A DNA stretch of 64,000 nt, from the NCBI GenBank assembly GCA_950022295.1, contig OX465598.1, forward strand, positions 172,874,001 to 172,938,000, given 5' to 3'. Within the stretch, counting starts at the first letter, position 1; every line of letters starts with the position of its first letter. Source of the stretch: Bromus sterilis. Lineage: Eukaryota; Streptophyta; Magnoliopsida; Poales; Poaceae. The notes under the pieces are model-generated. The model was not told the origin of the DNA and searched no databases. It saw only the letters and a list, made by a program, of their open reading frames with translations. Shown here piece after piece: positions 57,417 to 64,000 of this stretch. Made by a program: the position numbers and the translations under genes.

Positions 57417-58277
57417 TGATAGAGGCTGGGTTTCCCGATCTTTCGATGGGAGGATAACTATGAATTTGATGGACTCGACTTTGACGACCCGACTACAAAC
57501 ATGCAATGATGTTGCGCCTTAGCAATCGCTAAATCAATCTCCTTAAGGTTATTGACCACGCCGATGAACGATCAGCCTAACGAGGAAGGTGTAGTGCCTG
57601 CAAGCAATCGAAGAACAAGCAAGAACTATGATAAAGCAATTTCAATATTGCGAGTATATGATGAAGTATAGATGAAAGTTGGGGCTCCAAACCTGTCTTG
57701 GCCTGGTCGTAGGACACAAACGAAGTATACGATGTTGCAATGACTAACTTTTAACTAAACAAAACTCAAGGAAAACCCTAGGTGTTGATCTACTTATATA
57801 GGATTAAAGGCTAGAGTACAAGGGGGTGGAAGCACGACCCAAGGCATGCTAAAATCGAACTTGGACTTTGGTCCATACGGAGGTGATGCACCACCTATTG
57901 ACTTGGACTTTGAATCGGATTTTGCTGCTAGGTCGTACCATTTTCAAAATATCTCAGCGCCCAAGAGTTCTTTTATGGTGAAACCAATTGGGTTAGAAAG
58001 TACACAAGATAATCTATCACCAGCAACAAGAATCACCCAATTTTGTGTTCGTATGTAGAAACAAAGCCTGTTTGAAGTTAGTTATATCTCTGTAGTCCGA
58101 ATCTGAGTCCATGACGTGAAGAACTTGGTCTCTATCTTCTCTTGGGCCAAAAGTGACGTCAAATAACTTCTTGTACATCACACAATTATGCCCCTTTGTA
58201 TTGACTTCATTTCTTGATTAAATATAGAGGAATTAATGGTACTTTTGGTTGTATCAATGTTACCGATGTCTTCATCA
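57417..58277 (-). repeat. Solo LTR of family L, copy 1
   Basis: 861 bp, minus strand TGATGAAGACATC to CTATCA, flanked by exact gtgcg. It serves as the empty-site reference for the Helitron in L2. No internal region adjoins it. Confidence 0.88.
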
Positions 58278-58282
58278 GTGCG

Positions 58283-59554
58283 CCTCCCATGATGACAGAA
58301 AATTATGACAGTTCAAAGGCAAAGGAAGATTCAGAGAAGAGGCACTAGGATCGATGCCAAAATAAAAGATGATGGGATGCTGCCGGCTGCGCAAACTCGG
58401 CTAGACGATTGCGTGATGGGAAAAAAACGAGCAGAGTTGATGGACCGGCTACCTTTCTATTCGCCAACCGACTGCGAAAAACTGTGTCGCTGGACCGACT
58501 GCCATCTGTTCGGCCAGACGTCTGCAAATAATAATAATTTCGTGTGGGTGTAACCCGGATGACAAGCCATCTGCCCGAAGTGCCCACAAGAGATAATTTT
58601 GCCGAATCTTCGAATCCCCTGGAGGATCGAAGATTGCGCCTGTCGAGTGCTCCGTCTACTACAATAATAGTGAAGACCCTCCGCCCGACTCTTCGAGTCA
58701 CTCGGAGGCTACACCTAGTGGGTGTTTCAGCTGTGCAAAAAATTGCAATGTGAGTCTTCACTCAATATCCCGCTTTCACAACAAGTATGACGGATAAACC
58801 TGAGTAGTCTTTCTGGGTTAGCTCCGTGTTATTTCCAGTTGGCTGCCTGCTTAGCCTGGGACCAGCTTTTTCTGGGTTGACTGGATAACCCAAATCGTTC
58901 TTTCCGGCATACGGCTTAGTAGTGTGTACGGTACTAAAGGCCCACTCTTCGATCCAGCTGCAGACCGCAAGCCGGCTGTAATGCTGGCAAGAGCAAAAGT
59001 TGGAGGTTGCCTCACGTGAAAGACGTTCAAAGAGAAAACAACTTGGGCGACCCGGTCGTTTCCTTTTAGATGTCTTCTCGGCCGAGTTTGCTCTCCAAAG
59101 TCAAGTACTATACACTCTATCTTGTGGCCCACTCTTCGATTTTAGCTACATACCGCAACCCGACTGTCTGGCTGACAAGAGCAAAAGCCGAAGGGTGGAA
59201 CGAACCGGAAAATGACTACGGGGCTCGGGCAAAGCCGAGTCAGCCTCCCGTTGCATAAGTATGCATTGGAATTTTTTGTTGATATGTCTGTACTCACTGA
59301 CTCTGTCTTATGCATGATCATTTCCGGGCAAAAACCTGCTGAGATCTTCAACACCATCTGCTACAAAAACAGCGAAAACCCTCCGGATGACTCACCGAGT
59401 TTCCCGGAGGCTCGGAGGCTACTCCCAATGGGTGCGCTTGCGCGCTCCCATAAGAAGAAAGTTGTGCAGGCTCTCCATCCGGCAAACAACTCCAAAAACA
59501 AAGAAGACCCTCCAGATGAATCATCGAGTCACCCGGAGGCTATTTTCGGGAGAA
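58283..59554 (+). other. 3' interior of element H with spaced internal repeats
   Basis: No pol domain. ggcccactcttcgat... with caagagcaaaag occurs at about 58939-59000 and again at about 59124-59184, a spacing near 185 bases. A second motif, gaagaccctccg with ggaggct and tgggtg, recurs at about 58672, 59372 and 59505. Short frames (for example 59212-59568) fall across these repeats. It ends with a purine-rich cgggagaa next to the LTR. The repeat content suggests a non-coding 3' region. Confidence 0.5.
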
Positions 59555-60038
59555 TGACCTCCCATTAGGGTCAAGCAGGCGAAACAACCTTTCAAGACAT
59601 CGGGCGCCCAACGCCCTTAGTCCGGCCGGTCGGTAGTCGACAGCTCGCCGACTACCCGCACCCGGCTGCCCGCGCATCCGGCCAACAACTCGCTGACCGT
59701 CTGCCCGGGGGTTAACCGGCGCGTCCCATCCGACAAGACAAGCGGATGGTATCATCGGTAACATCACTAATAGTGTAGTTGTGTAGTGTCACATTACATC
59801 ACATCACATGTGTACCTTTTGTCTTTATCCCTTTGTCCTCACCCCCTTGTCTTCATCCCTTTGTCTTCTTGCCTTTGGCTCCCCTTGCCACTATCCTATA
59901 TAAAGGGGAAACGGTGCTCATGGCAAGAGGGATGAGCACCCACACATACACTCCACACATTAGCTCCATCAATCCATCCATTTGCCACAGCTAGGAGGAG
60001 GAGAAAAGGAGCAAGCTCCATTTCACATAGAGACACCA
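59555..60038 (+). repeat. 3' LTR of element H
   Basis: Starts tgacctcccattag and ends agagacacca, 484 bp. TATA box at 59897-59904. After it, minus-strand RNase H of F resumes. The left LTR survives only as 52662-52779. Confidence 0.65.
59897..59904 (+). promoter_or_regulatory. TATA box in LTR H
   Basis: tatataaa about 135 bases before the LTR end, followed by ggggaaacggtgctc. Fits a plus-strand LTR promoter with a short R-U5. Confidence 0.6.
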
Positions 60039-61041
60039 ACTAGTATGAATAATAACTTTAGAATCAATAATATACTGCCTAAGCTGATCACAAGAAAATG
60101 CTACTACTAAAAACTCTTTTTCAGTAGTAGCATAATTCTTTTGAGCACTATTAAGGGTTTTGCTAGCATAATGTATACCATTCAATTTCTTATCAACGCT
60201 TTGTCCTAAAACATCCCCAACAGCAAAATCACTAGCATCACACATAATTTCAAAAGACAAACTCCAATCAGGTGGTTGGACTATAGGAGAAGTTATTTCG
60301 GCTTTCTTAAGAACTTGAAAGGCTTCCTTTGAATCCTCATCAAACACAAAAGCAATATCCTTCTGAAGGAGATTAGTGAGAGGTCTCGAAGTCCTAGAGA
60401 AGTCCTTAATAAATTTTCTATAGAAACCAGCATGACCGAGGAAACTACGAATACCTTTGATGTCCCTTGGATATGGCATCCTCTCGATTGCTTCAATTTT
60501 CTCCTTGTCCACTTCGATTCCCCTTTCTGAAATCTTGTGACCACGAATGATCCCTTCGTTAACCATGAAGTGACACTTCTCCCAATTTAGCACCAAGTTT
60601 GTCTCCTCACATCTCTACAAAACTTTATTAAGATTGTGGAGACAGTTGTCAAAGGAGGTTCCATAGACGGAGAAATCGTCCATGAAAACCTCCACAATCT
60701 CCTCAAAAACACCATGAAAGATAGCAGACATACACATCTGAAAGGAAGAAGGGGCATTCCATAAACCAAAACGCATACATCTATAAGCATAACTACCATA
60801 GGGACAAGTGAAAGTAGTCTTCTCTTGATCAACAATGTTAACATAAATTTGAGAGAAGCTAGAATACCCATCAAGATAACAAAAGTGAGTGTTTTTGGAT
60901 AACCTTTAAACCCTTTGATCAATGAAAGGTAGCGGGTAGTGGTCCTTCCTGGTTACTTTGTTCATCTTCCTGAAATCAATACACATTCTATATCCAATAA
61001 CAATTGTTTGAGGTATTAGTTCATTCTTATCATTAGGAACT
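60039..61041 (-). pseudogene. Reverse transcriptase and RNase H part of element F
   Basis: Minus strand. From 61041: NELIPQ...RMCIDFRK in the fingers region, then frame changes, FMDDFSVYG carrying the RT catalytic FMDD (60686-60673), NLVLNWEKCHFMVNEG, GHKISERGIEVDKEKIEAI, RSFLGHAGFYRKFIKDFS, FEIMCDASDFAVG (RNase H Asp) and HYASKTLNSAQKNYATTEKEFL (RNase H Glu). It stops after KVIIHTS, right before the third RNase H Asp, where H begins. Frame breaks near 60590-60930 and elsewhere. The FMDD and CDASD wording fits the Athila-like branch. The sequence copies RNA to DNA in this class of element; here it is dead. Confidence 0.88.
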
Positions 61042-64000
61042 GATGTCTACGCACGCTTCTATTCTTGTAGACTATGTTGGGCCTCCAAGCACATAGGTTT
61101 GTAAGACAACAAGAATTTCCCTCAAGTGGATGACCTAAGGTTTATCGAACTTAGGGAAGTAGACGTAGAAGATGGTCTCTCAAGCAACCTGCAATTAAGA
61201 AACGAGAACTCTCTTGTGTCCCCAACACACCTAATACAACTAGGAGTTGTATAGGTGCACAAGTTCGGCGGAGAGATGGTAAAATATGGGTGATAGGTGT
61301 GGAAAATCAAGGTAATATAAATATGTAATAAATATTAAAGCAAGGTAGAAAGTAGTATACGTGAGCACAAACGTTATTGCGATGGTGGAAACAAGGCCTA
61401 GTCTTCATACTTTCACTAGTGGCAACTGATGACGGCTTCTCGCCCTTCGTTGGTAGGCCCCAAGTGGAAGGCGTGATGCGGCATAGCAGCAAGTTTCCCT
61501 CAGTAAAGATACAAAGGTTTGTCTCCAGTAGGACTCCAGACATGATAAGTAGGTGTCAGCGGCGCAACTGACGCGGACCTGCACACAAACACAAATAAAT
61601 TTTCTCCCAACGAAGTTCAGAGAGGTTGTCAATCTCTCCGGTCTTGTTGTTCATAAATGATAAAACACAAGGGGATAATGATAGCAACTTGAAAGTAAAT
61701 GCAGAAAAGTAAATATAGCTTGGAAACAATAATGAGGATATGGACCGGGATACGTGATGTTCGCTAGTGATGTCTCTCTCCCAAAAGACGATAAAAATGC
61801 TATGCGAGGTAAACAAATTACAGAAAGGCAATTGAAAGGATTAGGAACGCACTGCAATGCTAACTATGCTACAAAAGAAAGGAAGAGGTTCAAAAGCACT
61901 GGCAGTACGCCAAGGTAAGTAGACCAAAATCCATCTGCATCTACTACTAATCATCCACCTTGAGATATCTATCCAGAACATCTCGCTGGTATTAAGTTGC
62001 GAGCCCCACCCAAAGTGTAAACACAAAGCAACAGACAACTGCATTAAAAATAACTTTGCGTAAAGTAAAAAATCCTTGTAACTGCGGTTACAAGCACCGT
62101 TGTTTTCCCCCTTGTGGCAACAACACATCCCCTAGACTCATGTTTCTGTTACTCAAGCATGTCATCGGGGAGGCATGAACCCACAATCTAGCACAACGCT
62201 CCCTCTTGGAGTCACTACCTACTACTTGGCCAAAGAAATAAACAGCAACGGAGAGCATGCAAGAATTACTTAGGAACAAAAATATAAGAGATAAAAACCA
62301 AAATATTACTCTATCACAATCTGAACATAATCTCATAATCCATGAGATCCGATCAAACTCAACATAGCAATAGAAGAAATATTACAAAGGTGCCTCGATC
62401 ATGTAGGGCAGCTCACGAGGACTAAACAATGAAGATCAAAGAGGGGAGGAGAACATCACATAGCTACTGATCACGGACCCATGGTCCAAGGAAAACTACT
62501 CACGAGACATCCGGGGAGCATCCATGGTGGAGAGGAGACTCCCGGAGGTCAATCCTCCCTCCGGCAGGGTGCCGGGAAGAGGTCTTCTGGTGCTCCCGAT
62601 CTTGGAAGCGCGGCGGCAGCGGAACAGAGTCGAGTTCGCGGAATAGGGTTCTGCTTCTGGAGTTTTCCCGTGAATGGGGGTAAATAGGCGAAGGGGGCAG
62701 CCAGAGGTGGACCAGGGGCCCCATGCGCCCCCTTGGCGTGGCCAGGGGTGGGGCCGCGCCGGGTGGCCGCCTGGGCCCCCCCTGGCCCCCCTCTGGTCCC
62801 TCCCGGGCTTTCCTCGAAGCTTCTGTCATGCTGATTTTTGTCTGAATTTTCCCGAATTTTTTTGGCACTTTTTATATGGGGGGAAACTGAAATAGAAAAA
62901 CAGCATAAAACAGGAACTGGCACTGGGGTGCACTGAGTTAATAGGTTAGTCCAAATATGATCAAAAATGTATGAAAGTGTATCTAGATCATAGAAATATC
63001 ACACAAAACATGCATGGAGCAAGCAGAAATTATCGATACGTTTTGGACGTATCAGCAACTCCCAACAACATTAAAATAGTATAATCACATGATATTTCGA
63101 CTAAAACATGCAATGGAGACGTACAACAAGGTAAATCCTTTGTGTCAAGAGAGGACGAGAATTATGTAGGGCTACAAAAGCACACCTCAGAGTTCATAGT
63201 TCTCATCTATGAATTTCCCAATGTCACCGCGTCCATCCAAAGAGAGTACCACAATCACCACAATATATCTCAAGGATAGTCAAAGACAAGCACCAAGAGA
63301 CTCTCAATCTTCAATAAATTCACAAAGGAGGAAATCACTCATGAAACTATCCTTCTAATCTATGTCCAATAGGCCGTTGTCACAATGGTCTCGAAGATTA
63401 TACTATATAAGATCAAATGAGTACATCAATCCAATCCATAGAAGAAGGGGAAACATAATGGGATCATTGTAGGTGAACATAGCCTATGATCACAATAAAG
63501 ATCACATCATGGGAGATTGAATTAACCACGTAGCTACTGTAGAAGACCTCAGCCACGAGGAGAAACTACCCCCGCTTCATGTAGGGGGAAGCAAGGTCGA
63601 TGGAGGTGAATCCGGGCCCACTTCCCCATCCCGGCAGGGTGCCGGCACAGGAAATCTGGTCCCCCGAAGATTTTTGGCGATGGCGGCGGAGATCGGAATC
63701 GCTTCTGGAAAAAGGAGTTGTGGAATCAGGGTTTCCTCCACGTGGGTAAAAGTAGGGCCAAAGGGGGGGCACCAAGGGAGGTCCCACCCATCCAGGTGGC
63801 CTCTTTGCGCGACCTCCTCCTAGGTCGCATGGGCGGGCTTCCTAGGAGGGGGGTGGACCCTCTCCGGCTCTCCTTCGGGCGTCTGGAGTCTTCTAGAACG
63901 CTGATTATTTATAAAAAATTTCTGGAATTTTTTCGGGAACTGTATATATGGGTATAAACCTGCAATTCACATACATCAGCACACAGAAACTGCCACTAGG
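61042..64000 (-). repeat. LTR of element J, running off the window, with solo LTR K inside
   Basis: Plus strand starts TGATGTCTACGCACGCTTC after ggaac (61037-61041, candidate duplication). The wording (gttgggcctccaag, tttccctcaagtggatgacc, cacaagttcggcg) is a familiar Triticeae LTR. 63060-64000 continues it with a GC-rich block. Its other end and orientation test lie outside. Minus orientation is inferred from the GC-rich block's position and is not certain. Confidence 0.7.
61427..63054 (-). repeat. Solo LTR of the element-C family (K)
   Basis: 1628 bp, ends ttttggacgtatca, flanked by exact gcaac (61422-61426 and 63055-63059). Very close to the C LTRs. The palindrome near 62075 has one change. 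No internal sequence. Confidence 0.93.

Larger units (their letters stand above)
13525..61041 (-). mobile_element. Old Athila-like Gypsy element (F), split into four pieces
   Basis: Four minus-strand segments make sense only as one pol region read right to left: 60039-61041 (RT and RNase H), 51842-52661 (integrase N-terminal and core), 49491-49892 (integrase continuation) and 13525-14079 (3' tail). Element A, solo LTR G, the composite block 52662-60038 and LTR J sit between or beside them. Pieces 3 and 4 join across A by the exact duplication tcttt; pieces 2 and 3 join across G at a GxxPYKMVYGK-type integrase site. The stretch between RNase H and integrase is missing. LTRs of F are not identified. 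Confidence 0.7.

Noticed and set aside
53589..58277. One small LTR element with L2 and L1 as its two LTRs and the GC-rich kilobase as interior
   Set aside because: L1 has its own exact gtgcg duplication on both sides; the outer flanks of the pair do not match.
1..64000. CRISPR arrays, rRNA, prokaryotic operons or host genes
   Set aside because: No regularly spaced repeats, no rRNA-like stretch, and every recognisable protein motif belongs to a retroelement.

Overview
This is repeat-only DNA from a large grass genome, almost certainly a Triticeae cereal (wheat, Aegilops, rye or barley group). I reach this from the nested long-LTR Gypsy elements, LTRs of 1.6-4.7 kb, initiator-Met and other tRNA primer-binding sites, Tekay-like chromovirus pol with C-terminal chromodomains, Athila-like gag/pol pieces and a cereal-type Helitron. 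I see no host protein gene. Every coding stretch belongs to a transposable element and nearly all are broken by stops, frameshifts or nested insertions.

Layout (element letters are mine). 1-3235: 3' part of a long LTR (N), a distant relative of element B. 3236-5990: gag-bearing Gypsy remnant (D). 5991-7394: minus-oriented LTR fragment (O). 7395-7702: Copia gag remnant. 7703-9055: plus-oriented copy of the element-C LTR family (P). 9056-10864: LTR plus gag/protease remnant of another Gypsy (Q). 10865-13524: minus-oriented LTR (R). 13525-61041: an old minus-strand Athila-like Gypsy (F) split into four pieces by later insertions. The largest insertion is A (14080-49490, minus, duplication tcttt on both sides), itself interrupted by complete element B (22334-36361, plus) in its gag/zinc-knuckle region and by gag-only element C (36679-43641, minus, duplication acctc) in its gag. 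F also holds a solo LTR (G, 49893-51841) carrying an organellar DNA insert with a plastid-type trnM fragment, and a composite block at 52662-60038 (element H ends, LTR pieces M and L, a Helitron, and a GC-rich segment). 61042 to the window end: LTR of J, with a perfect solo LTR (K) inside.

The most interesting signal is inside the long LTRs. Families N/B, A and R each carry, in sense orientation, a short acidic exon-like patch with identical codon phase at both ends (48, 66, 90 and 78 nt, all multiples of three). In N, B and A it is followed by an AG/GCAAG donor-like site, a roughly 1.15-1.2 kb intron-like spacer containing a shared core around the palindrome CCCTGCAGGG, a second acidic exon that keeps frame across the predicted junction and ends in a stop, and then AATAAA. 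This looks like a small spliced gene carried inside the LTR. Second, element B has an extra ORF between its primer-binding site and gag whose layout resembles a double-stranded-RNA-binding fold.

How the parts work together: A and B have the full Gypsy order (LTR, PBS, gag, protease, RT, RNase H, integrase, chromodomain, PPT, LTR) but neither is intact. C has LTRs, PBS, gag remnant and PPT but no pol, so it would have needed enzymes from a partner. All coordinates and alignments were made by eye; family names are withheld where I could not be sure.
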